A stretch of 50,795 nucleotides of DNA, taken from positions 1 to 50,795 of the forward strand of contig JANQOF010000061.1 in the NCBI GenBank assembly GCA_028279215.1, written 5' to 3'. Every line of letters begins with the position of its first letter. Position 1 is the stretch's first letter. This document shows, in pieces, positions 8,644 to 17,556 of the stretch. The position numbers and the translations under genes are program-made. The notes under the pieces are model-generated. The model had not been told where the DNA came from. It searched no databases and saw only the letters and a program-made list of their open reading frames with translations. The stretch comes from Pirellulales bacterium. Its GTDB lineage: Bacteria; Planctomycetota; Planctomycetia; Pirellulales; Lacipirellulaceae.

Positions 8644-9590
8644 CTGCGGGTGCTGCGCGCCACTCGGTCGATGATCATAACCGCTGCGAACGCAACTGTG
8701 CCGATCACGGCGCATGCTACCACCTGTTGGTCTATCGCTGCGGGCCAGACCGGATGGGTAACGGTCGTCTTCGTGATTTCCTCGCCGGGGACGTTGGACT
8801 GCTGAAACGGCCAGACCTTTAGCAGCGAACCGATCATGAATCCACCCAACATCGACATGGTTTCGCCATGGAACCTCGCCAGCAGCGCGCGCAGCAGTTT
8901 GCTGAACGCCAGCAGACCTACAATGCAACCTAGAGCGAACACCGCGAGTGTCACCGCGTCGCTGGCGGAAATGTCGAGCGCTTTGAGTCGGTGAAGGATA
9001 TCCGTAATCGGTTCATACTGTCCGAGCAGCACCAAGATGTACGCGCCACTGATGCCTGGAAGAATCATCGCGCAGATCGCAATGACTCCACACACGAAAA
9101 CGTAAAGGAGACTGTCGCCTGGTTGAAGATAAGATCCACTCACTAACCACGCGGCCAACGCGACGGCAACCAATCCTAGGAGAATGCATCGCGCTCGATG
9201 TTCGCCCGATGTTGGCTCGGCCATTCGCGCTACCAGGATGCTCGAAGCTAGAATCAGTCCAAAAAACCCAGCCAGCGTCTCGGCGCGGTGATGGTCGAGC
9301 AAGTAATGGACCACTCCGGCCAAGGTGAGGATGCCTGCCAGTATGCCCACAGCCAACGCAACCAGGAAACGCAGATCGATGTGGCTCGCCGCCTTGGACC
9401 ACTCCCGGCCAACGACAAGTCGCAAAAACTCGCGATCGATACTGCTGATAGCCGTGACCAGTTGTGGATAAATGCCCAGCAAGAGCGCAACGGTGCCACC
9501 TGAAACACCTGGAATTATGTCGGCCCCCCCCATCAAGAGGCCTCGAGCGGCGTTGAGGCAGTCCGATACGATCGAGCGAGGCTGGGACAT
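8622..9590 (-). CDS. DUF368 (PopT-like) polytopic membrane protein
   Basis: 322 residues with about eight or more hydrophobic segments. The N-terminal signature GLLMGGADIIPGVSGGTVAL (about 17-36) and the internal near-repeat MILPGISGAYILVLLGQYEP identify the DUF368 family. Members of this family, together with DedA proteins, have been proposed as undecaprenyl-phosphate translocases that return the lipid carrier across the cytoplasmic membrane. The same job here, recycling the carrier for peptidoglycan or polysaccharide synthesis, is inferred from the family. The start at 9590 puts the conserved motif at its usual place. It converges with tmk and diverges from ispE. Confidence 0.9.
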   Translation of the reverse strand: MSQPRSIVSDCLNAARGLLMGGADIIPGVSGGTVALLLGIYPQLVTAISSIDREFLRLVVGREWSKAASHIDLRFLVALAVGILAGILTLAGVVHYLLDHHRAETLAGFFGLILASSILVARMAEPTSGEHRARCILLGLVAVALAAWLVSGSYLQPGDSLLYVFVCGVIAICAMILPGISGAYILVLLGQYEPITDILHRLKALDISASDAVTLAVFALGCIVGLLAFSKLLRALLARFHGETMSMLGGFMIGSLLKVWPFQQSNVPGEEITKTTVTHPVWPAAIDQQVVACAVIGTVAFAAVMIIDRVARSTRRAHSAAE

Positions 9591-9674
9591 CGTAAACTAT
9601 GATGACTGTGCGGCTTGTCACGTCCGAGACGGTACAGGAATCTCTCTACTACGTGGTTTGCCGCAGCTTCAAGA

Positions 9675-9703
9675 TTGACCGGCGAATGTCGACGCTATAA
9701 AAT
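9675..9703 (+). promoter_or_regulatory. Sigma-70-type promoter for ispE
   Basis: TTGACC (9675-9680) and TAAAAT (9698-9703) are separated by exactly 17 bases in the 242-base gap between the divergent DUF368 and ispE genes. The 5' leader to the ispE ATG at 9833 would be about 120 bases. This is the best consensus-like promoter I see in the window. Confidence 0.5.
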
Positions 9704-9832
9704 AAGCCGACATCTTAGTTTACGTCATTCCATTTGTAAAAAGCCGGGCGCTCATTACCTGAATGTGCGTTATGGATTACCCGCACAGACGAAGCACTAG
9801 ATGACGAACTCACCATCGCCACAGTTGAAAGC

Positions 9833-10744
9833 ATGTTTGTCGAGCGCAGCGAGAATGGATTGGTCGTCCACACGCCAGCCAAGATTAACTTGGCACTGGA
9901 GGTCTTAGGGCGCCAGACCGACGGTTACCACGCAGTCGAGACGCTGCTGGTACCGGTGCGTCTGTTCGACACCCTTGTCTATTCTGCCACAACCGATCCG
10001 CTGCAGTTCTCACTCCGTGTGGCCTCTCAAGTAGAGAATACCGGTTTGGATGGCCCGCCAAGGGACAACCTCGCTGTGAGAGCGATTCAAAGGTTGGCTG
10101 CAATCAGTGGGCATGAGCCATCGGGACGCATATGCTTGTATAAGCGGATACCCGCTCAGGCGGGTTTGGGGGGCGGATCAAGTGATGCAGCCGCAGCGCT
10201 AGTCGCGGCCAATGTGGCGTGGGGTTTGGGTTACAGTCGCGAGCGGTTGAGCCGAATCGCAGCCCAAATTGGCACGGACGTTCCGTTCTTCGTCGTAGGC
10301 GGAGCCGCCTTCGGTACCGGGCGGGGCGAACGGCTGGTTCGAGCACCCATCCCCGCTGGCATGCCAATCGTATTGGTGCAACCGCCGGTTGGGCTGTCGA
10401 CGCCAAAGGTGTTCGAGTCGCTCGGTCTGGCGGTTGGAGAAGGGCTGGGTGGCGGCACTGGCCGATGCCGGAAACTGATGAATTGCCTCCGTCGGGGCCT
10501 TCCAATTCAACGGGCTAGACCCTTGATACGAAATTGCTTGCAACGATCGGCCGAAAAACTAAGTTGCTGGATTGCTCGAGCTTCCGATGTCATGGATCGA
10601 TTGCCGGTACTTGCTCATCAAATGACTGGCAGCGGCAGCGCCTATTTTGGGATTTGTCGTACGTGGCGGGAGGCCCGTTTAGTCGCGTCGCGTTTGAGGA
10701 TGCAGCCGTGGCAGTTTGTAGCTGCCACCCAGACTTGTCGTTAG
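9833..10744 (+). CDS. ispE: 4-diphosphocytidyl-2-C-methyl-D-erythritol kinase
   Basis: A GHMP-family kinase that phosphorylates CDP-methylerythritol with ATP in the non-mevalonate (MEP) isoprenoid pathway. Three GHMP motifs are clear: PAKINLAL (about 15-22, with the catalytic Lys region and Asn), the ATP-binding loop AGLGGGSSDAAAAL (about 109-122), and MTGSGSAYFGI near the C-terminus. The length of 303 residues is typical. The gene lies 30 bases before spoVG. ispE and spoVG are also near neighbours in Bacillus, so the linkage is an old one. The promoter at 9675-9703 probably serves both genes. Confidence 0.95.
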   Translation: MFVERSENGLVVHTPAKINLALEVLGRQTDGYHAVETLLVPVRLFDTLVYSATTDPLQFSLRVASQVENTGLDGPPRDNLAVRAIQRLAAISGHEPSGRICLYKRIPAQAGLGGGSSDAAAALVAANVAWGLGYSRERLSRIAAQIGTDVPFFVVGGAAFGTGRGERLVRAPIPAGMPIVLVQPPVGLSTPKVFESLGLAVGEGLGGGTGRCRKLMNCLRRGLPIQRARPLIRNCLQRSAEKLSCWIARASDVMDRLPVLAHQMTGSGSAYFGICRTWREARLVASRLRMQPWQFVAATQTCR

Positions 10745-10774
10745 CACGCGCTGGTTTTGCAAGGAGACTTGACC

Positions 10775-11389
10775 GTGGAAATCACCGAAGTTCGCATCAA
10801 GCTCATGGAAGAACCAGGCGAACGCCTCAAGGCGTTTTGCTCAATTACTTTCGACGATTGTTTTGTGATTCGAGATCTGAAGATCATCGAAGGGTCGACC
10901 GGGCCATTCGTGGCCATGCCCAGTCGAAAGCTAACGGCTCATTGCCCCGGCTGTGGCATGAAGAATCACCTACGCAGCAACTACTGCAATCAGTGTGGTC
11001 GAACCCTCGATTCCAACCAGGCGATACGCCAGGCAGACGGGCGCGCGAAGTTGTATGCCGATATCGCCCACCCGATCAACTCCGAGTGTCGCGAACAAAT
11101 CCAGGACGTCGTCATCGCCGAGTTCGAGGCGGAGATCGAACGCGCCAAGGAACCTGGCTACGTATCGCGGTACGACGACTTCGACGATGACTATTCCGGC
11201 GGTTCGCGTCGCAATACTCGCGTCGACGAAGCGCACGACTCTCAATCGAGCAAAGCACCGCATCGCTCGCCACCCAGTTCGCCAACCCGTTCGGCCACTT
11301 CGTCGCCGCCAAACAACAGCGGCCATCACCCAACTCCAAAGTCCCCGAAACACGACCCGCCTAGCGACTTTGGCGCGGGCATTCTCTAG
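10775..11389 (+). CDS. spoVG: SpoVG-family regulator fused to a zinc ribbon
   Basis: 204 residues from the GTG at 10775, chosen because AAGGAG (10761-10766) stands 8 bases before it and the product then begins with the family sequence [11 protein letters not shown]. Residues 1-50 match SpoVG, including IRDLKIIEG and [10 protein letters not shown]. SpoVG proteins are small RNA/DNA-binding regulators. Inside the usual SpoVG length a CxxC-x10-CxxC cluster is inserted (CPGCG ... CNQCG, about 57-75), which looks like a zinc ribbon. The family C-terminal part resumes with [17 protein letters not shown]. An Asp/Ser/Pro/His-rich tail of about 70 residues ends the protein. Its stop codon overlaps the stop of the convergent TolC gene in the palindrome CTAG (11386-11389). 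Confidence 0.9.
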   Translation: MEITEVRIKLMEEPGERLKAFCSITFDDCFVIRDLKIIEGSTGPFVAMPSRKLTAHCPGCGMKNHLRSNYCNQCGRTLDSNQAIRQADGRAKLYADIAHPINSECREQIQDVVIAEFEAEIERAKEPGYVSRYDDFDDDYSGGSRRNTRVDEAHDSQSSKAPHRSPPSSPTRSATSSPPNNSGHHPTPKSPKHDPPSDFGAGIL

Positions 11390-13059
11390 GGAAGTGGTTC
11401 GTCCGGCACCTCTGGGGCATCGGGTACAGCGGTAGCTGCAGTGAAGTCCTCCACCGACTCGAAGCCGAGAGCCGCGGCGTATTCGGCGAGCGAGGCATAG
11501 TAGTCGAGTAGCGCACCAATGCGGAGTACAGCGGCTTCCGCGGTTTGTTGTTCTCGTATGTTAAGTTCAAATAGCGAGCTTTGGCCAATTACCTCGAAAC
11601 GCCGTTTCTCGGCTGCTTGCATCTGCTCGGCAAGCTTCAAGCCCTCGGCTGTCTGTCCGACCCGCTCGGCGGCGGCCGTTAGGGCTGTGTGAGCTATCTG
11701 GGCCTCTGCCGCAATCTTATCGGCGGCGAATTGCGTCTTCGCACGAATCTGCGCGATTTTGCCGCGTAGCTGCCGCGCCTTTCCAAGCGCGTTACGTCGC
11801 TCGAGTGGCACCTCCACGGCAAGCGTAGCCTCGAGTCGAAGCTGCGACTTGTCGCGCTTGGGGCTGGTTGGTTCGCCGACGTCCTGCGACACAAACATAC
11901 CCGCGTCGACTTTCGGCAGCGTTTCGTTGCGTGCTTGGTTCAGCAACACATTAAGTTGTTGCCGTGCGACTTGAAGCTCCGCAAGCTCTGGCCGATTCTC
12001 TTGCGCCAACGCCACATTCGCTTCCGCACCCCACGCCTCGGCGGACAAGGTTTCGGGGAATTCGACAGTCGCAGCTTCGATCGGCAATACGATCGGCTCG
12101 CCACGTTCGTCGCGCAGGAAAAGAGACAGTTTCGCGGCAGCCTGCTCGAGTTTCTGCCGGGCTTCGACCACCTTTGCTGTACGCGACACAATAATGCGTT
12201 GGTTGTCGACCTGATCCAATCTCCGTTTCTCGCCGATCTCGAACTGGCGTTTGATGAAACCGGCACGCACCACGCCAAGGTTAAGGATCGCCTCGGCAAC
12301 TCGATAGTTGGCTGCGGCCGCCACCCATTCCCAATAAGCAATCGTTGCGTCGCGAACCGATCCGATGATCATCGCTCGAATCTCGGGCTCGACACGACCT
12401 TGTTCCAGTTGCGCTCGCCAAAGCTCGGCACGGTTCTTGTCGATGCTGCGGTTTTGGGATAGCGGCACTACGAAGCCCGCGTTGAACTCGCCGCCCTTGT
12501 TCGTTTCGCGTTCAAGGTACCAAGGCTCGAAGAGTCCTCGGCCGACACGGTAACCGCCGTACACTTCGCCACCCCAGTAAGTGTCGCGCCTGAGTTCTAC
12601 CATCTGACGGTAGTTTTTATAGAAGTCGAGCGGCTGCGAGTTGCTGTATCCCTTTAGCTTGCGATCGAACGCCCCGGCGGCGGCGAGCGCTTCGCCAGAC
12701 GCAATCGTGCGAGCAGCCATCGCTTGGCGGATTAGCGGGAAATGCAAGCGAACCGATTCCGCCAGCGTTCCTAGCGTTGGGGCGTCGGTCGGTTCTGGGG
12801 CGGGAATCTGCTCCGCTTCGATCGGAGGATCGACCGTTAGCGGCAGCAGCAACTCGTCACTTTCAGGAGCTTTGTCCGCGTCTTCCACTGTGTCGCCCGG
12901 GCCGGAATCCACGTACGACGTCTGCTGGAGCGTTGGCTCCACGGACACACTAGGCGGGCTCGGGCGGTAGGCAGCGCGCGTACCAGCACCCGAGCGACAA
13001 CCGGCAGCGCATGCCGTGACCGCCAAACATAAAGCGAGCACCAGAGTCCGACACGGCAT
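11386..13059 (-). CDS. TolC-family outer membrane lipoprotein of the type I secretion operon
   Basis: 557 residues from the ATG at 13059; an upstream in-frame start at 13131 lacks a signal at its N-terminus. Residues 5-20 are a lipoprotein-type signal ending in CAAGC. The body has the paired long-helix architecture of TolC proteins, with coiled stretches such as [20 protein letters not shown] and a second half containing [20 protein letters not shown]. It is the last gene after the ABC exporter and HlyD-type adaptor, 143 bases downstream of the latter, so it most likely supplies their outer membrane channel. It is about 180 residues shorter at the C-terminus than the other TolC-like protein (4592-7024) and lacks its Pro-rich tail. 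The stop shares CTAG with spoVG. Confidence 0.88.
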   Translation of the reverse strand: MPCRTLVLALCLAVTACAAGCRSGAGTRAAYRPSPPSVSVEPTLQQTSYVDSGPGDTVEDADKAPESDELLLPLTVDPPIEAEQIPAPEPTDAPTLGTLAESVRLHFPLIRQAMAARTIASGEALAAAGAFDRKLKGYSNSQPLDFYKNYRQMVELRRDTYWGGEVYGGYRVGRGLFEPWYLERETNKGGEFNAGFVVPLSQNRSIDKNRAELWRAQLEQGRVEPEIRAMIIGSVRDATIAYWEWVAAAANYRVAEAILNLGVVRAGFIKRQFEIGEKRRLDQVDNQRIIVSRTAKVVEARQKLEQAAAKLSLFLRDERGEPIVLPIEAATVEFPETLSAEAWGAEANVALAQENRPELAELQVARQQLNVLLNQARNETLPKVDAGMFVSQDVGEPTSPKRDKSQLRLEATLAVEVPLERRNALGKARQLRGKIAQIRAKTQFAADKIAAEAQIAHTALTAAAERVGQTAEGLKLAEQMQAAEKRRFEVIGQSSLFELNIREQQTAEAAVLRIGALLDYYASLAEYAAALGFESVEDFTAATAVPDAPEVPDEPLP

Positions 13060-13202
13060 GATAGCACCGCAGTAGGCGAATGAACCAACATCCGGCGGCA
13101 GTACAACCGGACCAAACCTAAGAATCGGCACAGCTGGACCGGCCTATCGAATCGCTAATCTCTAACCGTCAAGGTTTAACAGCCGATGGCAAACTGAGGA
13201 GA

Positions 13203-14675
13203 TTAGTCAATCTTTATCTTCGGAGGCTTTGGCGTCTTAACGTCGTCTTGAGATTTGACAGACGGCGGGAACCCGTTCATCTGGCGCCAAACTTCGTAGC
13301 CCAGCGGCACCTGATTCAGCAACACCCATGCGTGTGCCCGCGCGCCCTGTCGTAAGTAGGGATACTCGGGCCATGGGGCATCATCTGGATCGGGCACCAC
13401 CACCACTCGAAACTGCCCATTGCCATTGTCCGTCGGGTCGACGAGCCAAACCTCGCCACCAAACGTGCCGACCGCTACGCTAGGCCATCCCGAAAACTGC
13501 ACGGCTGGCCAACCTTCAAACTGCAGGCGCACGTGGCGACCCGGCGCGATGAGCGGCGCGTCGTTCCCCGACACCCAGACCTGCACTGCGGGGTTTTCGG
13601 TTCGGGGCACGATGCGGCAGAGCTGATCGCCGGGCTTGACGATCGACGAAGTCTCGAACACCGCGAGGTCCATGATGTAGCCGTCGCACGGCGCTGTTAC
13701 GTTCTGAGTTTGCTGCGACGCGAGTTTCCTTTCTTGCTCCTGTAGCTTGATCTTCTTTTGGTTGATCTCTTCGGTTGTCTTGTCGATGTCAATCTTGGCC
13801 TTGTCGACGTCGGCCCTGGCTTTCTCAAGTTGGGCACGCACCTTGTTGACCTTCGCTTCCCACTCTTCACGCTTCGATTCTCGCTCGCGTTTCTTGCCTT
13901 CCAGACCGTTGCGGGCGTTCTCGACCTCTTGCTTCGCCACCTCAACGTAGGCTTCTGCATCTAGGTACTTTTGTTTGGTGACCTGCGCATTGAGTTCTGA
14001 GTCGAGCCCTTCCTCGAACGCCAGTTCTTTACGTTTGAAGTCGGCTTCTGCCTGCCACAGCTTCGCTTCCCACGAAAGCAACTTGCTCTTTTCGGCGGCC
14101 AGCTTGTTCTCGGCCTGATCGACGAAGAAGTTGTAGGCCGAAACCAACTGATCGCGAGCGGAGCGCATCGATTCTAGCTCGTCGCTAGTGTACTCAACGA
14201 TGTCTTCACTCTTAACGCGGAAGTCGTGCGCCCGCTTGAGCCGCTCCTTGGCGACTTCGACTTCGGTCCTGGCGAAACCTACGGTATCTGTCAGCCGCGA
14301 AAGGTACATCGGATCCTGGTCTTCGATCATAAACAGCAACTGCCCCTGTTTGACATAGGCATTCTCAGTAACTCCTTCGCCCCGCTCCGCAATTCGACCC
14401 TTGATTGGGGCTAGCACGGCTTGAGGGCGCTCCCCCGGATCGAGCGCAATCACTGCCCCGTCGCCGCGGATCGACTGTTGCCACGGTGCAAAAAGCATCG
14501 CTAAGGCCATGATGATCAATAGGTTGAGCATCCACTTGCCTATGCGCCGGACGATACGCGCAACGTGAGCCAAGCGGAGCGCTGGGAAGTTCTCCTCTTC
14601 GAATTCGGCCCATCGGAAGTCGTCTCTCGGTTCCTGAGCGGCATCTTCGAAGTCTGAGCGTTTCCAGAACCTCAT
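13203..14675 (-). CDS. HlyD-family membrane fusion (periplasmic adaptor) protein
   Basis: 490 residues from the ATG at 14675. An in-frame start at 14795 would lie well inside the ABC gene, whereas 14675 makes the exact ATGA overlap with the ABC stop expected for translational coupling. A cytoplasmic N-terminus is followed by one membrane helix (about 48-66). A lipoyl-like half-motif then leads into a long coiled-coil hairpin of about 180 residues rich in Lys/Glu/Gln, and a second lipoyl half with VTAPCDGYIMDLAVF. A beta-barrel and membrane-proximal domain complete the protein. Adaptors of this type join an inner membrane ABC exporter to a TolC duct. Its operon neighbours are just such proteins. 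The cargo is unknown. Confidence 0.92.
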   Translation of the reverse strand: MRFWKRSDFEDAAQEPRDDFRWAEFEEENFPALRLAHVARIVRRIGKWMLNLLIIMALAMLFAPWQQSIRGDGAVIALDPGERPQAVLAPIKGRIAERGEGVTENAYVKQGQLLFMIEDQDPMYLSRLTDTVGFARTEVEVAKERLKRAHDFRVKSEDIVEYTSDELESMRSARDQLVSAYNFFVDQAENKLAAEKSKLLSWEAKLWQAEADFKRKELAFEEGLDSELNAQVTKQKYLDAEAYVEVAKQEVENARNGLEGKKRERESKREEWEAKVNKVRAQLEKARADVDKAKIDIDKTTEEINQKKIKLQEQERKLASQQTQNVTAPCDGYIMDLAVFETSSIVKPGDQLCRIVPRTENPAVQVWVSGNDAPLIAPGRHVRLQFEGWPAVQFSGWPSVAVGTFGGEVWLVDPTDNGNGQFRVVVVPDPDDAPWPEYPYLRQGARAHAWVLLNQVPLGYEVWRQMNGFPPSVKSQDDVKTPKPPKIKID

Positions 14676-16801
14676 GCATTGCCCCTTTCTAGTGGAGCGG
14701 AGAGGACTTGCGGTGATGGTGGAGTCGTGAGTTCCACCACCCGGTCCATTCTTCTTGCCAAGTCGCGTCGACCTGTGGCCAGTACTACCGTCCAACCTTC
14801 GTTGGGATCGAGAATCGCCGCGAGCGCATCCTCGAGTTCATCGTCGGGTAGTGCATCCAGGGTGCCATCGATAAGCAACAACTTCGGTTTGGCTGCAATC
14901 GCTCTGGCCAGCATCATGAGTCGTTGCTGACCACCGCTTAAAGGCGTTGCGGCGGCCGTTATGGGGGTGTCGAGTCCCTGCTCCATGTCCAGGCACTCCT
15001 CCAACATGCCCACGGCATCCAGCGCTGCCGAGCACTCTCTGCTTCCGACGTCTCTGCGACGAAGGTGCACGTTGTCTGCCAAGGTTCCTTCGAAGAACTC
15101 TGGTTCCGCCGTCAGCGCAACGGGATCGCGTAGCACGTCTGGCCGCAAGTCGGTAGGCGCGACGCCCGCGATCGTCACTCGACCGCCATCGGGCTTGGCG
15201 GCCCCGTACAACATTCGGCAGATGGACGTCTTTCCGGAATTGGCTCCGCCAAAGATCGCCAAGCGCTCTCCCGAGTCTGCTTTCAGAGACAGTCCTTCCG
15301 ATAGTTTCCCTCGTACGCCAGCCACACGGACGTGGCTCAACGTCAAATCGAGTCCGCGGCCCTTGGCGTCCAATACCATCAAGCCGTCGTGTCTCTCGAC
15401 AGGCACGTCGAACAGCGCGCCGAGTTTGTCCATGGCTGCGACCAGGTCGTAAAAACCCTCCAAGTGTTTTCCAATCTTTGTCATCGAAGCGAGGATGATC
15501 GAAACGATCAACTCGGCCGCAACTAGTTGTCCAAGCGACAACTGACCCTGGATAACGAGCCAGCCGCCGAAGCCCAGCAATACCGTTCCTGCCACGGCTT
15601 GCAATCCGAGAACGAACACGATTTGTCGGAACAGAATCGAGAAGTGCGACTTTCGGTTCGACAGATAGTTGGCCGTAATCATGTTCGCCCTATCGGCGGC
15701 GAACTCCGCCCCACCAGCTGTCTTGAAGGCTACGTCACAACGGGAAAGATCTTCGAACCAAGCGGTGAGGCGATACTTGTACTTCGATTCATCGATACTG
15801 GTTCGAAATGCGTTTCTGCCCAAGACCACGAGACCGCCCACAACCAAGCCCAACAAGAGCACGTCGAATCCCAAAAGCCACGGGTGGTAAAACGCAAGCA
15901 CGGTCATGCCGACCAGGGTCGCAAGCACAATGTTCACGCCATCGAGCAGTAGGTCGGCTACCACTTTTTGTAGCGTGACGACATCCAAGAAACGGTTGGT
16001 AAGCTCTGGAGCATACTTGCCGTCGAGTCGCTCAGCGTCGACGCTTGGCAAGCGGTACGCAAGGTCGGCCGACACGCGCGCGAACAGTCGGCGTTGGAGT
16101 ATTTCAGCAACATAGGTCTGCATTGCCTGCATGACGCCAGCGAACGCCAAGAACCCAAACAGGATGGCCGCAAGCACTACGATCGGCTGCAAGAGCCGTC
16201 CGAAGGCCACTGTGTTGACCAGCGCTTCAACGGCAATCGGTGTCGAAAGACTCAGAACTCCGGCGAAGAAACCAAAGACTAGTATAATCCAGATGTCGCT
16301 CCACTCAGGCCGCAACATCTTGACTAGTCGGGCAACAGGTCGAGACTTGAAACGCGGATTGCTTCCCGCGTCGTAACGTTCGGCATGCTGCACGACGAGC
16401 CAGCGTTGCGGTGTCGGCGATTCGCCTACGGCACCCTCTAGGCCATGCACCGCGATCTCAAGGCTGTCCTGGGTGGCCTCTTCGGCAAGGTCGTCGTCGC
16501 CAATCAGTACTCGCGGGCCGCGTCCAGGTCGCCAAAGTCCTACGACTGCGGCACCATCATTGGCAAGTCGCCGAGCTTGATCGATGTCGAGCTCCACCTC
16601 GCGGGCGTGCAGTTTCAGGCACTGGCAAGCCTCGGCCAACCATTTGTTCCAAAGTTCCGACTCGTCGCCGGGCCACGACTCGAAGGCCTCACGCAGTAGT
16701 TGCTCGGCACGCAGGTGTTCGATGGGCGACTCGCACACGCGGCTGATCCGCACAAGTACGTCAGCAAGCCTCGACAGTGGGTGGGTTACTTCGGCAGCCA
16801 T
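14672..16801 (-). CDS. ABC exporter (permease-ATPase half transporter) with degenerate catalytic site
   Basis: 709 residues. Residues 1-140 are a soluble region of unknown kind without the Cys-His peptidase motifs of C39 domains. Residues about 165-430 form a six-helix exporter membrane domain. The C-terminal domain (about 470-700) is an ABC ATPase. Walker A is GGANSGKTS (Lys524). The signature LSGGQQ is intact (Ser622) and the Walker B aspartate is present (Asp645). The residue after it is Gly646 where a catalytic Glu is expected. The switch His is Gly677 (LATGRRD). The Q-loop has no Gln (ALTAEPEFFEG), and the D-loop reads DALP. ATP binding is therefore likely but hydrolysis doubtful. It is 13 bases after the regulator and coupled by ATGA to the HlyD gene. 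HlyB/LapB-like secretion or export of an unknown substrate is inferred. Confidence 0.9.
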   Translation of the reverse strand: MAAEVTHPLSRLADVLVRISRVCESPIEHLRAEQLLREAFESWPGDESELWNKWLAEACQCLKLHAREVELDIDQARRLANDGAAVVGLWRPGRGPRVLIGDDDLAEEATQDSLEIAVHGLEGAVGESPTPQRWLVVQHAERYDAGSNPRFKSRPVARLVKMLRPEWSDIWIILVFGFFAGVLSLSTPIAVEALVNTVAFGRLLQPIVVLAAILFGFLAFAGVMQAMQTYVAEILQRRLFARVSADLAYRLPSVDAERLDGKYAPELTNRFLDVVTLQKVVADLLLDGVNIVLATLVGMTVLAFYHPWLLGFDVLLLGLVVGGLVVLGRNAFRTSIDESKYKYRLTAWFEDLSRCDVAFKTAGGAEFAADRANMITANYLSNRKSHFSILFRQIVFVLGLQAVAGTVLLGFGGWLVIQGQLSLGQLVAAELIVSIILASMTKIGKHLEGFYDLVAAMDKLGALFDVPVERHDGLMVLDAKGRGLDLTLSHVRVAGVRGKLSEGLSLKADSGERLAIFGGANSGKTSICRMLYGAAKPDGGRVTIAGVAPTDLRPDVLRDPVALTAEPEFFEGTLADNVHLRRRDVGSRECSAALDAVGMLEECLDMEQGLDTPITAAATPLSGGQQRLMMLARAIAAKPKLLLIDGTLDALPDDELEDALAAILDPNEGWTVVLATGRRDLARRMDRVVELTTPPSPQVLSAPLERGNA

Positions 16802-16814
16802 GGGAAGATGTATA

Positions 16815-17282
16815 TCAATGGGCCTGAGGCTCTGGGCGGGACGACTTGCTCCCGATGACCAGGTTCAGGAGTTGATCAATCGTGCAGTGCGACTCGATAT
16901 GATGCCGCAAATGCTTGCCACCATCGATATGATAGCGATTGCGCCGCCCTATGCGCTCGCGGGTGAGAAACCCCTCCTCCTCCAATTCGTGCACGATCCG
17001 CTGTACAGCTCGCTCCGTGATGCCGACTCGCTGAGCCACCTCGCGGAGCACAAGATCCGGCTCCGCGCACAGCAAAATCAGCACATGTGCGTGGTTCGAC
17101 AGAAACGTCCACGGTGCATGCTTGGTCGCTTGACCGCTATCCGTAGCACGGCCACGCCCGTTCGAAGCCGGCTTTTGCGGGCGGCCGTTTGACGGGTTAC
17201 TCAATCCATCTGGCATGCGGTTCAGTATTCGGGGGGAGCGACTAACCATATGAACCATATTACACGATATGTATTTCGTCAA
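16815..17282 (-). CDS. Winged-helix transcriptional regulator of the secretion operon
   Basis: Up to 155 residues. The C-terminal half is a winged HTH: LSNHAHVLILLCAEPDLVLR, then EVAQRVGITERAVQRIVHEL and a wing EEEGFLTRERIGRRNRYHI. This layout is ArsR/MarR-like. The N-terminal 50 residues are basic and low in complexity. The true start is unclear: the longest frame begins with TTG at 17282, and ATGs in frame lie at 17258, 17249 and 17216; none has a strong ribosome binding site. The ABC exporter gene starts 13 bases after its stop, so it is almost certainly co-transcribed and may control its own operon through the repeats at 17244-17288. The signal sensed is unknown. Confidence 0.8.
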   Translation of the reverse strand: MTKYISCNMVHMVSRSPRILNRMPDGLSNPSNGRPQKPASNGRGRATDSGQATKHAPWTFLSNHAHVLILLCAEPDLVLREVAQRVGITERAVQRIVHELEEEGFLTRERIGRRNRYHIDGGKHLRHHIESHCTIDQLLNLVIGSKSSRPEPQAH

Positions 17283-17288
17283 TTGACG
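17244..17288. promoter_or_regulatory. Repeats at the start of the secretion operon, candidate operator
   Basis: AACCATAT occurs twice in tandem with a 9-base period (17244-17251 and 17253-17260). A perfect 12-base palindrome, CGTCAATTGACG, lies at 17277-17288. On the minus strand TTGACG is followed by an AT-rich TAATAT element, though the spacing of about 14 bases is short for sigma-70. The region overlaps the possible starts of the winged-helix regulator, which fits autoregulation. Confidence 0.4.
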
Positions 17289-17556
17289 TTCGTGTGTTCG
17301 GGGAATCCCGCATTTTTTTGGCTATAAATTCTGTCTATTTTCTACGCGCGGACCTACCGCCCCGTCTTGGCGCGACGCGCAAGTTTGCGGTTATTCGCAT
17401 TACTGGCGATAGTACGGCGTAGAAGTGTAGCACGCAGAAAGCACTCATTTGCGGTGCAGTGATCCAGCTTGCTGTCGCAACGAGCGTTTGTTAGAAGCTT
17501 CGGATTGGCCATACCCCCAGTGGAACACCGTAGACCATCATCTTCCAGCGTTTGCC

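Noticed and set aside
17299-17317. Terminator (CGGG-CCCG hairpin followed by seven T)
   Set aside because: The stem is only four base pairs and lies in the upstream region shared by two divergent genes, where no transcript should end.
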